A DNA stretch of 64,000 nucleotides from Pomphorhynchus laevis (GCA_012934845.2 WNNJ02001435.1:1-64000), one strand, 5' to 3'; counted from the first letter of the stretch, positions 45,780-57,576 are shown. A program made the numbers and translations. The notes: generated by a model from the letters alone, not told the origin.

Positions 45780-46461
45780 AAATAATTAAAAGCATAATTA
45801 ATATTTATCATTGCATCGAATCAAGCCAGCCCACCGCCTTGTCTTTATTGTTGAAGCTCTTGTCGCTATCTGCACCCTATATTAAGATTACTCCATTCGT
45901 TTTCGTGAGTCAACGTTATCTGCTTTGTAGAGTACCTTTGCGCTGCACTTTGGTTGCTCATTTGGATGTTGTTGTGAATAATGTGGGGCCAATGTATTGC
46001 TGGCGTAAGAAGGCGCTGAAGGGTTTCGTGCTGCTGTTAAATGTTCCTTGAGTTGTTCAGAAACCGGACGTTGTGTTTCTCCTGTAGCTAGCCTTCTTAC
46101 CTACAGCAGCGCACTTATCATAAAACATTTCATAAACTACATTACGTTGGCTGCACAATGAAACATTTTGCTGTCCGATTTTGTGGTCAAAGATCGAACA
46201 GACACTCGCGCACAGTGGCGGCTCTTCATAAAAGCGACTGCGAATTAGTCTCTTTTCTAAGTTTCTAGAATTCCCATAAACTATTCGGACATCACGATTG
46301 CATCGTCTCGCAAACCGATTCACCTTGCTTGTGAAAGCGTCCCTTATAAAAGGAATCATAAAAAAAGCTGAGCTTTGTAGTTGTAGCTGTGTTCTGTTTG
46401 GGCCTTCCTTTTTCATATTTATAAGATCACTGTCTGTGGAGCCTCTTCCCTTAAACATCAA
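45780..46461 (-). mobile_element. PLE family 2: linker and GIY-YIG endonuclease
   Basis: Minus strand: STDSDLINMKKEGPNRT, FARRCNRDVRIVYGNSRNL, EEPPLCASVC (cysteine-rich linker), then KEHLTAARNPSAPSYASN and HPNEQPKCSAKVLYKADNV (end of endonuclease). Fossil. It forms the left end of a 4.4-kb inverted arrangement. Confidence 0.75.
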
Positions 46462-46785
46462 GTCGATTTTCCGGCACTTATTTCGGCTACTTCATTACTG
46501 CTAGTGCACATGCGCGCTGTTCGCAGCATGTTAAAGTAGATAGCTTTCTGATAAAGGAGGCGGCGTAGTAGCGACTTGATCGAGATAGGCAAATCAATTT
46601 TGCATCACACACTAAATGACTCGACTAACTACGTATGTTTGAAGAGCAACGGTAAGAAGACTTTTAATTAACGATGTTAGGAGATAAACAAAGTATGGTC
46701 TAGCATATGTGAGAAACGTGCAACTAATAATAAAATTACAATACAATGTGTACAGAGATTTCCAGTCATACCAGTACTATACAAT

Positions 46786-47657
46786 ATGATAAAAACACAT
46801 AAATTAACAAATTCGCCTGTGACAAACGAGATTAACGCCTCGCTCTTAAAATGCAGACTGATCATCTCTGCTATAAATTGTCCAGCATACAGGATTTTTA
46901 AAGTTATAACAAGGCTTTGTATCCCAGTTTTGGAACATGTGCGCAGCTATTTATCAAACACAACTGTTCTGCTACAGAACTTAAATTCAAAAGCTGATCT
47001 CGCTCAACAACGCATCACGACAATTGACTTTACATCATTTTATACAAATGTAGACAATGAGGCAGCAGTTCATTTTTTAGAAGCTATTCTACTGGATGTC
47101 GAACCCCAACAGTTTGGACTTAACCATGTATCGACGATATCGCGCACTTAGTAAGGACAATACTTAGGTGTGACAATTTTAGGTACGATAATCAATTCTA
47201 TTTACAAATAAAGAGACTCTTAATGGGTAATTGTCTCGCCCCAATCTTGGCGATCGTGGATTTGGATAGACTTAAGAATACTTTTATCTATAATAATGAA
47301 TTCCCCGAACAATTTGTCACACATTACTTTCGCTACATTGACGACGTGCTTATTGTGCATGCAGTGAATATATTCCGCCAAACGTTAATCGATATTTTAA
47401 ACACAATTGACTGCAACCGTCGTTTGACCGCGGAATTAACGACTACCTGTGCTGATAGACACGTGCCATTCTTAAAAGTCTCGTTTGGACAAAACAACGT
47501 AAATGAATACGAGTGGAATCAGAAGCCTGCAAAGCTTAATCTTATGTTACATAAACGATCAGCCCAATCCTACAGTGTGAAAATGACTATCTACCTTAAC
47601 ATGCAGCAAACAGCGCGCATGTGCACTAGCAGTAATGAAGTAGCCGAAGATAAGTGA
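46786..47657 (+). mobile_element. PLE family 2 RT, plus-strand copy
   Basis: CRLIISAINCPAYRIFKV, TTIDFTSFYTNVDNEA (motif A), MGNCLAPILAIV (motif B), THYFRYIDDVLIVHA (motif C), DRHVPFLKVSFGQ. Motif B lacks the usual Gly-Pro and has NCLAP. About 96% identical by eye to the minus-strand copy at 48363-49235. Confidence 0.85.
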
Positions 47658-47682
47658 CGGAAGATCGACTTGATGCTTAACG

Positions 47683-47726
47683 GAAGAGGCTACACGGACA
47701 GTGATCATTGTCCGTGTAGCCTCTTC
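47683..47726. repeat. Perfect 18-bp palindrome at the inversion junction
   Basis: GAAGAGGCTACACGGACA (47683-47700), spacer GTGATCAT, then the exact reverse complement (47709-47726). Elsewhere the family reads on from GACAGTGATC into other sequence, so the palindrome was created by a fold-back rearrangement. Confidence 0.9.
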
Positions 47727-47784
47727 TTAAAATAATCATTCTTGTTAAAATTTAAAAGTGAATCGGATCAAAGGCTGGGTTAGT

Positions 47785-48300
47785 TATTATATATATTGCC
47801 AAAGCTTTCGACGCGTAACGGCTTCGACAGTGAATCGTCTGAAACATGGAACGCATATTAACATCGTCACAAACACATTAACAATCAATTAATAAATAAT
47901 TAAAAGCATAATTAATATTTATCATTGCATCGAATCAAGCCAGCCAACCACCTTGTCTTTATTGTTGAGGCTCTTGTCGCTATCTGCACCCTATATTAAG
48001 ATTGCTCCATTCGTTTTCGTAACACAACGTTATCTGCTTTGTAGAGTACCTTTGCGCTGCACTTTGGTTGCTCATTTGGATGTTGTTGTGAATAATGTGG
48101 AGCCCATGTATTGCTGGCGTAAGAAGGCTCTGAAGGGGTTCGTGCTGCTCTTAAATGTTCCTTGAGTTGTTCAGAAACCGGACGTTTTTTTCCTGTAGCT
48201 AACCTTCTTACCTACAGCAGCGCACTTATCACAAAACATTTCATAAACTACATTACGTTGGTAGCACAATGAAACATTATGCTGTCTTCTTTTGTGGTCT
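47785..48300 (-). mobile_element. PLE family 2: endonuclease end plus terminal repeat
   Basis: Near-copy of 45780-46210, with the terminal repeat GCCAAAGCTTTCGACGCGTA at 47790. Fossil. Confidence 0.7.
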
Positions 48301-48362
48301 TTCAACGGACAGTGATCACTATCCATGTAGCCTTTTCGCTTAATCATCAAGTCGATATTCCG

Positions 48363-49235
48363 TCACTTATCTTCGGCTACTTCATTACTGCTAGTGCACA
48401 TGCGCGCTGTTTGCTGCATGTTAAGGTAGATAGTCATTTTCATACTGTAGGATTGGGCTGATCGTTTATGTAGCATAAGATTAAGCTTTGCAGGCTTCTG
48501 ATTCCACTCGTATTCATTTACGTTGTTTTGTCCAAACGAGACTTTTAAGAATGGCACGTGTCTATCAGCACAGGTAGTCGTTAATTCGGCGGTCAAACGA
48601 CGGTTGCAGTCAATTGTGTTTAAAATATCGATTAACGTTTGGCGGAATATATTCACTGCATGCACAATAAGCACGTCGTCAATGTAGCGAAAGTAATGTG
48701 TGACAAATTGTTCGAGGAATTCATTATTATAGATAAAAGTATTCTTAAGTCTATCCAAATACACGATCGCCAAGATTGGGGCGAGACAATTACTCATTAA
48801 GAGTCTCTTTATTTGTAAATAGAATTGATTATCGTACCTAAAATTGTCACACCTAAGTATTGTCCTTACTAAGTGCGCGATATCGTCGATACATGGTTAA
48901 GTCCAAACTGTTGGGGTTCGACATCCTGTAGAATAGCTTCTAAAAAATGAACTGCTGCCTCATTGTCTACATTTGTATAAAGTGATGTAAAGTCAATTGT
49001 CGTGATGCGTTGTTGAGCGAGATCAGCTTTTGAATTTAAGTTCTGTAGCAGAACAGTTGTGTTTGATAAATAGCTGCGCACATGTTCCAAAACTGGTGTA
49101 CAAAGCCTTTTTATAACTTCCGAAATCCTGTATGCTGGACAATTTTATAGCAGAGATGATCTGTCTGCATTTTAAGAGCGAGGCGTTAATCTCATTTGTC
49201 ACAGGCGAATTTGTTAATTTATGTGTTTTTATCAT
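48363..49235 (-). mobile_element. PLE family 2 RT, minus-strand copy
   Basis: Same motifs as 46786-47657: TTIDFTSLYTNVDNEA, NCLAPILAIVYLDRL, YFRYIDDVLIV. Fossil. Confidence 0.85.
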
Positions 49236-49569
49236 ATTGTATAGTACTGGTATGACTGGAAATCTCTGTACACATTGTATTGTTAATTTATTATTAGTTG
49301 CACGTTTCTCGCATATGCTAGACCATACTTTGTTTATCTCCTAACATCGTTCATTAAAAGTCTTCTTACCGTTGCTCTTCAAACATACGTAGTTAGTTGA
49401 GTCATTAAGTGTGTGATGCAAAATTGATTTGCCTATCTCGATCGAGTCGCTACTACGCCGCCTCCTTTATCAGAAAGCTATCTACCTTAACATGCTGCAA
49501 ACAGCTCGCATGTGCACTAGCAGTAATGAAGTAGCCGAAATAAGTGCCGGAAGATCGACTTGATGTTTA

Positions 49570-50345
49570 AGGGAAGAGGCTCCACAGACAGTGATCTTAT
49601 AAATATGAAAAAGGAAGGCCCAAACAGAACACAGCTACAACTACAAAGCTCAGCTTTTCTTTATGATTCTTTTTATAAGGGACGCTTTCACAAGCAAGGT
49701 GAATCGGTTTGCGAGACGATGCAATCGTGATGTCCGAATAGTTTATGGGAATTCTAGAAACTTAGAAAAGAGACTAATTCGCAGTCGCTTTTATGAAGAG
49801 CCGCCACTGTGCGCGAGTGCCTGTCCGATCTTTGATCACAAAAGCAGACAGCATAATGTTTCATTGTGCAGCTAACGTAATGTAGTTTATGAAATGTTTT
49901 GTGATAAGTGCGCTGCTGTAGGTAAGAAGGTTAGCTACAGGAAAAAAACGTCCGGTTTCTGAACAACTCAAGGAACATTTAAGAGCAGCACGAACCCCTT
50001 CAGAGCCTTCTTACGCCAGCAATACATGGGCTCCACATTATTCACAACAACATCCAAATGAGCAACCAAAGTGCAGCGCAAAGGTACTCTACAAAGCAGA
50101 TAACGTTGTGTCACGAAAACGAATGGAGCAATCTTAATATAGGGTGCAGATATCGACAAGAGCCTCAACAATAAAGACAAGGCGGTTGGCTGGCTTGATT
50201 CGATGCAATGATAAATATTAATTATGCTTTTAATTATTTATTAATTGATTGTTAATGTTTTTGTGACGATGTTAATATGCGTTCCATGTTTCAGACGATT
50301 CACTGTCGAAGCCGTTCCGCGTCGAAAGCTTTGGCAATATATATT
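49570..50345 (+). mobile_element. PLE family 2: linker, endonuclease end and terminal repeat
   Basis: Plus-strand mirror of 45780-46461: FIRDAFTSKVNRFARRCNRD, EEPPLCASACPIF, then KEHLRAARTPSEPSYASN. The terminal repeat follows to ACTGTCGAAGCC...GTCGAAAGC at about 50307-50331. Confidence 0.75.
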
Positions 50346-50692
50346 AACTAATCCGGCCTTTGATCTGATTAACTTTTGAATTTTAACAAGAATGATTATT
50401 TTAGCTCGTCACATTTGCGGTTGATTTTGTCACTAAAGCATTTAAAATTACTCCTATATCGTGACAAAATTTAAATTTTTGAATACTCGTCACTTTAAGC
50501 AGCTCACTAAATATAGATTCATTGTTTGATATATTTTTCGTGTATAGGCTATATTTTGTATATTAACTTATTCTTTTACCTATTATTTTGTTTTCTAATG
50601 TAAGATTTTTTGACTTCTTGATATTTCAGAAAATTTAACTTGAATGCATCTTTGAGCTGACATTCTTTTTGTTGTGGCACTATATTATCCTC

Positions 50693-51345
50693 ACAGGTAT
50701 TGTTCTTTTCTTGATACAGCAGGACGCTACTAATCAGTCTGGGTTGGTCTCATCAGCTGCTGACCGAATCTACATTTCACCTTTCCACCCTTAATATCTG
50801 TTTTCTCCGTACACTGGTGCTGATCGTCTTTGTACTCAATACGTCTGTATTTTGATTATACGCTACATCTACTTGGCTGTCTGCTTCAGTTGTGTAGATA
50901 TACATTGTTTCATATTACTCTCGGATAGTTATTATATATTATCAAAGCTTTCGACGCGTTACAGCTTCGTCAGTGGATCATCTGAAAACACGGAACACAT
51001 ATTAACATCGTCACAAAACCATTAACAATCAATTAATAAATAATTAATAGCATAATTAATATTTATCATTGCATCGAATCAAGCCAGCCTACCGCCTCGT
51101 CTTTATTATTGAAAGTAATATGAAACAATGTATATCTACACTACTGGAGCAGCCAGCCAAATAGATGTAGCGTAGAATCAATATACAGACGTCCTGAGTT
51201 CAAAGACGATCAGCACCAGTGAACGGTGTAAGCAGATAATAAGGGTCGAAACGTGAAATGTAGTTCTGGGTCAGCAGCTGATGATACCCACCAGACTGAT
51301 TAGTAGCGTCCTGATGTATCAAGAATAGGAACAATACCTGTGAGG
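50693..51345. repeat. Inverted repeat with ~235-bp arms around a PLE terminal repeat
   Basis: 50693-50930 is the reverse complement of 51114-51345 (ACAGGTATTGTTC / GAACAATACCTGT ends; AGTAATATGAAACAATGTAT inner ends). Both arms carry the GAAA..CTGATGA..GTC module. The spacer is a family-2 terminal repeat. Confidence 0.85.
50949..50973 (-). ncRNA. Hammerhead-like core in the PLE family-2 terminal repeat
   Basis: Minus strand CTGACGA-AGCTGTAACGCGTC-GAAA. Sister copies (42.57, 47.80, 50.31 kb) read CTGTCGA instead. No good stem III or cleavage triplet seen. Confidence 0.25.
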
Positions 51346-51399
51346 ATAGCATTGTTTCACAATCGGAAGAATTTCAGAAAATATTTAAATTAAATTTTT

Positions 51400-52537
51400 G
51401 CAATGACATTTATTTATAAAAATAACTATAAGTCTAAGTTGCTAAATTTGGTGTTTAATAATTATATGTAGATTTACAGGTTGATCTAACAAGATGTCTT
51501 TTTATAAGTTGCAACAACGACTACGATGGCCAATTACAGGATCCAAGCTTGTAACGTATTTTATTGAAATATTAGTAATGCTTCCAGAAATAAAATGCAG
51601 CATGTATCTTTTAATGTATATGGGAAACTTTCGAAAGCTTTGATAATTACTGTGTTACATTGATTGTTTCTTCTTATAATTTTATATAAAATGACAGTTT
51701 AACAATTTTAACAGCCTTAACACAAATAATCATGGAGATTGCCTCAAATAGTTGCCGGAATATTAATAAGAATTTTAATTTATTTTCATAATTTTGGCTT
51801 TAATTGCCCAAATAAATTTAAATTGCTTTAGTACACACTAAATCCATATCAGACTTAATTAATTTAAAGTTCCATAATACATCGTTATAAATTTGTTTAA
51901 AAATGTTTGATTAGTAGTTAGCTTTAATAAATTTATAAGAACCTTAACTGATGATACTATGATCTATCGAAATATAGTGTATTCGTTCTTATAATTTTAT
52001 AACTTTATATCAAATAAGAAAATATGTTTAAATAATTGTAAAACCTAGGAAATAAGTAAAAACTAATCTTCATATTTAGCTGATCATAACGTCAAAATTA
52101 TGCTTATTAAACAGTAAAAATATGCAAGATTGTGTTTTAACCAATAAACACACATTTTGAATAATCAACCAAAATATGTATACGATTAAGAAAATAACCG
52201 TATTTGAAGAATATAAATAAATATATGTTTAAATCTGTCAGTATAGTATTGGATATGTTAAAAAATTTCATTATTTCTTGTCTAAAATTCATCACCCAAG
52301 TGAACCCTTATTTGTTCAAGTTACTTTCGATATTTTAAACTTTAACTAGTAGGCACAGATCTTTGACCAATACACTCATATCTGGATCTACTTACAAACT
52401 TTAAGAGGAATTAGTCGGAAGATAAATTTGATTTGTATCTGAATGTATTGAGATATTGTAATCAGTATGTGGTTTTAATTCAGTTTAAAAATCGATAAAT
52501 AAAATTCATCTCGATTTTCATTTGCGTTCTATGTTAG
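51400..52537. other. AT-rich upstream region of the NDOR1 gene
   Basis: No ORF or shared repeat recognised. It presumably holds the promoter and 5' UTR. Confidence 0.5.
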
Positions 52538-54247
52538 ATGTTAGTATTGAGATCAATTATATTCGGCACTCAGACAGGGAACGCAGAGTGTTATGCTAGG
52601 CAGATTTTTCAAATCGCTAGATACCACTGCAATTCTTTGCATGTTGTTGACATGTCAAAAGTGAACCTTAAATATTTTTCTCAATTTTCAGTAGAGGATG
52701 TTGCCTTACTCATATTATCAACTGCTGGTCGAGGTCAACCTCCATCAGAACTGTTAAAAAGCGGATTATGGATTTCAGTTATGAAAAAAGTACCGGTCGG
52801 CGTTGAGAACCTTCAACTATGTAAGTTTGCGCTGATTGGGTTAGGCGATTCCAGCTACCTTGAATTCAATTATGCTGCAAAAAAGATGTTTCGTCGCCTT
52901 GTTCAACTTGGAGCGACATTTGTAATGCCTATGTGTTTATCTGACGAGCAGCACAGTCAAGGAACAGATGGTGCAATATTTCCTTGGCTAGATGATCTGT
53001 GGATAGCGTTGGATATCAGCAACACACCTGTGCATGCAAATGCGTTCCCACTGTTTACGGTAATTAATGAAACATTACCTGCAGTTGACGAGTATGAAAT
53101 AAAAACTACTTATACTGTCAAGAGCAACGAGCGAATAACGCCTGAGCATCACTGGCAGGATGTAAGATTATTAAGCTTTAACTATGACATGGATTACGAA
53201 CAAGGAGCTGTTTTAGAAATTTTACCTAGTAACTCAAGTGAAGATGTTTCTCGATTCATCGTCTGCACAGGTATAAATGCCAACTTAATTGTAAGCGTTA
53301 AAGATTTGTACACTTACCCAAAATCAATTATTTGGCTACTGTACAATCATTTCGATCTGAAACGTATACCAGACCGCGGTCAGATCAAACGCCTTTACCA
53401 GCTGTTAAAAGACGATAGCAATACTGATGCTGATGAAATTGACCGATTATTGGAACTTAGTAAAGATTATGATGACTATATTTCATATTGTAGAACTCCA
53501 AGACGTACTATTGTAGAATTGCTGGAAGATTTTCGTTGTGCGTCCCGGTTATTACAAAATCCTTCAATTTTATTTGAATTACTGTATTCAATAAGACCAC
53601 GATATTATTGCATATGTTCAAATTCAACGGTACACAAGGGCGTACTTCAGATACTTTTTGTTGTTGTCCAATATCACAGTTCTATTAGGCGTAAGCGCGA
53701 AGGCCTTTGTTCAAACTGGCTTGCATCACTGACACCAAATAATGCAGGAATAGTGATGAAAGTAGGGAAATACAAATCATTCGTTTTCGAAGAGGAGAAC
53801 CCGTTAATTATGATTGGCCCAGGTACAGGCATTTCTCCGTTTAGAAATATTTCATATGGAAGATGGAGACTGCCAACTAAGCAGGATGTAGTATTTTTTG
53901 GCTGTAGAAACAAAAGTTGTGATTTGTTCTTCGAAGGTGATTGGAAGAAATTGTGCACCGACGAAAAATATGCATTGTCAAAATTCATTGTTGCATTTTC
54001 AAGAGATCAAACTGAAAAGATTTACGTTCAGCATAAGATAAAAGAGAATCAAGATCAGTTGTCCGATTTAATCTTAAATCACAATGCATACATTCTTATA
54101 TGCGGAAGTAGTTTACAGATGCCGGAAAATGTCATAGAGGCAATCGTCAAATGCATAGAGCACGCCTTTCCGTCACTGAACGATGCAAAATTGTACATGG
54201 AATCACTGAGGAAAAAAAATAGAATACAAATTGACACTTGGTCTTAA
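52538..54247 (+). CDS. NDOR1: NADPH-dependent diflavin oxidoreductase 1
   Basis: 569 residues in a single open frame. The protein passes electrons from NADPH through FAD and FMN to the CIAPIN1/anamorsin iron-sulfur protein in cytosolic Fe-S assembly. Flavodoxin/FMN domain about 1-158: FGTQTGNAE (9-17), STAGRGQPP (61-69), GLGDSSY (101-107), LSDEQHSQGTDGAIFPWLDD. FAD-binding domain about 190-420, with RPRYYCICSN (353-362) in the place of the usual R-x-Y-S-I-A-S; Cys replaces the Ser. GLCSNWLASL (389-398) is a family hallmark. NADPH domain: MIGPGTGISPFR (425-436), FFGCR (453), AFSRDQTEKIYVQHK (486-500), CGSS and a C-terminal IDTWS. Length is close to the family's usual ~600. The start gives the full FMN motif. 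The gene has no intron, although neighbouring candidates are split. No poly-A tract suggesting a retrocopy is seen. Confidence 0.95.
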   Translation: MLVLRSIIFGTQTGNAECYARQIFQIARYHCNSLHVVDMSKVNLKYFSQFSVEDVALLILSTAGRGQPPSELLKSGLWISVMKKVPVGVENLQLCKFALIGLGDSSYLEFNYAAKKMFRRLVQLGATFVMPMCLSDEQHSQGTDGAIFPWLDDLWIALDISNTPVHANAFPLFTVINETLPAVDEYEIKTTYTVKSNERITPEHHWQDVRLLSFNYDMDYEQGAVLEILPSNSSEDVSRFIVCTGINANLIVSVKDLYTYPKSIIWLLYNHFDLKRIPDRGQIKRLYQLLKDDSNTDADEIDRLLELSKDYDDYISYCRTPRRTIVELLEDFRCASRLLQNPSILFELLYSIRPRYYCICSNSTVHKGVLQILFVVVQYHSSIRRKREGLCSNWLASLTPNNAGIVMKVGKYKSFVFEEENPLIMIGPGTGISPFRNISYGRWRLPTKQDVVFFGCRNKSCDLFFEGDWKKLCTDEKYALSKFIVAFSRDQTEKIYVQHKIKENQDQLSDLILNHNAYILICGSSLQMPENVIEAIVKCIEHAFPSLNDAKLYMESLRKKNRIQIDTWS

Positions 54248-56101
54248 CTCATTAACTTAATTGTGGAAAGTTATAGTAAATCCGTTTAACTTGTAAGTTA
54301 AATCTTTATGCACGAATATGTCAATTTTAAAACGACACTGGTTTCTGTATTAAATTTTGTGAGGCAAGAAATGCACTATTGCATTAGACTACTTTCCTGG
54401 ATTTTGCAAAGAGGAAATACAAAAATTTCATGTCAGAAATTATAAAAAAGGCAAGTGAAATTTCGAGTTTTGAGTAAATACGTGCGATATGTGCTTTTAT
54501 ATTTCATATTCGATCATGTATATAGACTCTGCCGATAAAAAGGATATTTATTAAAATTTAAATAATTTTAGTTTAAAAATTCCTCTTTACCGCACACTTC
54601 ATGTCAATTGTCGTAATTATCATAAATGGTTCTGCATAAATGACTAACTACTAGCCACAAATGATACGCTCAGTCTTCCACTAATCTTTCATGTTATTGC
54701 CGTTTTCGAAAGTAATAACCGTTTTCGAAAGTAAATATGTTTGATATTTTTATCTTTTATGGGTTGCTAACCTTTCTTTAATATTAGAAGTTTTTAACTG
54801 AACATAAATTTGCTTAAATTGCTTTATAAATAGACGTTTTATAAATAAATGTTTTATATAAAATTTCTAATTTTAACGATGATGAATTTACTCATAATGT
54901 TTCAAAGCAATAATTTTCTATTTTCAAAATAACAATACACAATTGTTCTAAAGATAAGTATTGAACTGTTAAAAATTATATTTCCTCTGTAGGCTTTATT
55001 AAACAACTTTAAATACCGCTAATATATTACTCTTAATAAGTATATATGTACTGTACATATTACTATTAATAAACTTGTGATTTATGCTATTTTAATAAAA
55101 ATAAACTTTTCTCGTCAGATTCTTCCGGATTTGGATTTTTTTTTCATTTTTCTTGTCTAAAATTCGATTATTATTTTGAAAATGTATGCCACAAAAGAAA
55201 ACAATTAGTCTACTAAAACTTGTAAAATTTGGAGATTACAAAAGTGTAAAAATAAATATACCTCACATGATCAACTTTTTCGGTAAAAACTTCATAACTT
55301 CATCATAAAAATTAATATGACGATAAAACCGTTTCTGTTGATCATAGCAATTCTAATCATTTTCTAGTTATGAAAATCGCTTATTATAACAATACAATTT
55401 TGACATGTCACTGTTTATATAAACGAAATTATGACACCATCAATACTTTTGCTAAAACATTAAAATTTATTTTCTAATACTAAAATAAGTTTCTGTAGGC
55501 TAATATTTCTACAGTAGATAAAAACTCTAAAATAGTGTAAAATGTTATTTATTAGTTTAAGAAAACTTGGATGCGCTAAACCGAAAATACCCATATTTTG
55601 TGTTATCGAATTATCAGAAATTAAATAATGAGTTAATTAGTTAATTACATCGTTTGTAATCACTTATGACCACACAACTGCTATTTCAAACATTCTTTAC
55701 TAATTGAAATATTCAATTAAAATTCAGCATAATATAGAATTATACTGTTTACAGATTGATTCGACATATCCCAATTCAAGTTCTGAAGTTTAGTTCTGAA
55801 AACTCGTTCTATGTCATTCAAAACTTACTCATCCGTATACCATTCAATACTATTTGTGTAATAAGTATATTTTCATTGTTATATTTATCGCACAATCCAA
55901 AACTATATTTTAAAAGAACCATCTTATTTATATGGTACAGATTAATATGGTTCAGAAACAATAAATTTAGTGATATATGGGCAATTTTAATAAAAATTAG
56001 GTGTTACTTAAATGATGTTACTCGACTTCTTGGCAACGTTCCATAAAATTAGAAATCTAAAGTTTTACTATAAATTATGGTTTCAGTAGATTTTTATACT
56101 A
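54248..56101. other. AT-rich intergenic region
   Basis: Contains a small tandem duplication of CCGTTTTCGAAAGTAA near 54710-54735. A 96-codon ORF at 55756-56046 is hydrophobic and composition-driven; I see no support for a gene. Confidence 0.5.
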
Positions 56102-56107
56102 GTGAAC

Positions 56108-56285
56108 ATGAATTGTAGTGAGCAGGGTATGGCTGATGTGAGCGATAAAGAATTAGTAGAGAAGATTGCAGATCATTTTAAAGGAATACTCAGTGATTTG
56201 TCATTAATCGATAAAGTCGAACGATGTACGCCGGATCGTGCAGCACGTGCACTTATTGACATTCTATCAGGTTATAAAACAAAAG
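56108..56285 (+). CDS. First coding exon, GTP cyclohydrolase I-like
   Basis: ATG at 56108 (a second ATG at 56129). The frame reads KIADHFKGILSDLSLI, then CTPDRAARALIDILSGYKTK, up to a strong donor AAAAG|GTAGGT (phase 1). The GTP cyclohydrolase I N-terminal domain has the pattern I-L...L-x-TP-x-R-x-A-x-A...GY, which this follows; the usual GE(D/N)..R.GL stretch is missing or altered. The enzyme makes dihydroneopterin triphosphate for tetrahydrobiopterin. No catalytic exon (zinc Cys/His residues) is recognisable in the rest of the window, whose next 7 kb are transposons, so the remainder should lie beyond 64000. Confidence 0.45.
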
Positions 56286-56794
56286 GTAGGTTTAATAAAT
56301 ACGCAATATGTTTCTAGTAAAAAATTGAAATTAAAATTTACAAATTTCTGAAATTTTTATCATAAAGTATTTAAAAAAGAGGATCTGGTATAATTCTTAG
56401 GTTGTAATAAACGATTAAAAAACATATTTTCGAAATTTTCATTATATTTTTACTGATATTTAAGGTACAAAATTATCTATTTGTTATCCACATTCGAGTA
56501 TTCGTGAATCCCTGAAATGAAATTTGTTCACGAATTACCTTACACTAAGTGGGGTAATACTGCAATTTAAGATAAGTTGCAGAACTTATCAAATCACTAG
56601 TTATTTCAGCCACAAATATATTTGTAATTAATTGTAGTAATTAAACATAAAATTATTAGTCCGGCTTATATATTTATAAAGAAACTACAGGCTAAAAAAT
56701 TTTCAAAATATCTCACAATTGAAAATGAGACCTAATCCGCATACTCACTGCAGCACCAGCATCATGTATAGGTTTAAAAAAATATGTATATGAG

Positions 56795-57430
56795 CAATTA
56801 GAAATATAAAAAAACTTTTAAGAGATAATAAGCTTAAAGATCTTTATACGAATATAAGAAGTTTTCTAACGATATCATTTGTTCAATTAATCAAAGATTA
56901 ATTAACGAATATGATAGGTTGAGTTGTATAATAGAGTTATTGTAATTATAAAATACTATAATCAGGCAATAAATGTTAATAATAAATATTATACACTAAC
57001 CATAAACTTCTTTAATAAATGTATAGATAATATAAATATACGTCGACTCTTAAATAATTCCAAAAGTAAAGAAATAATATGATCAGATTTATGTAAATAT
57101 ATTCCTAAAACAAGGTATAAGTTGTTACCGCCATTAGGACGAAAAATTTGTAATTATAATAAAGAATTTAAATCTATATGTAATCTATATTATAATAATT
57201 CGGTTAGACGGAAGACAAGAAGTCATGGCGATAAAAAAATAAGAAAAATAGACTTAAAAATATTAAAAAAGATAAATAGTATATATATATGAATAATTAG
57301 AAATATTAAAAAACCTTTTAAAAGATAACAAGCTAAAAGATCCTTATATAAAAAAACGTTTATCCAAAGATACCATTTGTTCAATAAGTCAAAGATTTAT
57401 TAACGATTATGATAGGTTAATTTTTTTAAA
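56795..57430 (+). mobile_element. Internally deleted PLE with terminal direct repeats
   Basis: A 130-bp segment (GATAATAAGCTTAAAGATCT ... ATTAACGAATATGATAGG) at 56810-56935 recurs at 57315-57420. Between them the sequence matches the N-terminal part of the family-1 PLE (LCKYIPKTRYKLLPPLGRK) joined straight to its C-terminal end (NNSVRRKTRSHGDKK). The RT and endonuclease are missing. It looks like a non-autonomous derivative bounded by pseudo-LTRs. Confidence 0.7.
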
Positions 57431-57576
57431 GACCTTAAAAAAATTTTGGTTTCTAATAAACATACAAAAAAGTAAAATTTAAAAAAAATATTTACAGCTT
57501 AAACACACAATTAATATATACAATCTAAAGTAAATACACTCTTGAAGAAATTAATATATTACAAAAAATCAGTTAA

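Larger units (their letters stand above)
45780..50230. repeat. Giant inverted repeat of PLE family 2
   Basis: Left arm 45780-47700 and right arm about 48300-50230 are reverse complements along the linker, endonuclease and RT pieces. The 600-bp centre (47700-48300) carries an extra minus-strand endonuclease and terminal repeat. Within each arm the RT and endonuclease pieces point in opposite directions. Confidence 0.8.

Noticed and set aside
47953-48165. Plus-strand 70-codon ORF repeated at 45839 and, inverted, at 49968
   Set aside because: Antisense to the PLE endonuclease; the opposite strand gives the recognisable nuclease peptide.
55756-56046. 96-codon ORF, hydrophobic
   Set aside because: AT-driven composition, no family motif, no conserved context; likely chance.
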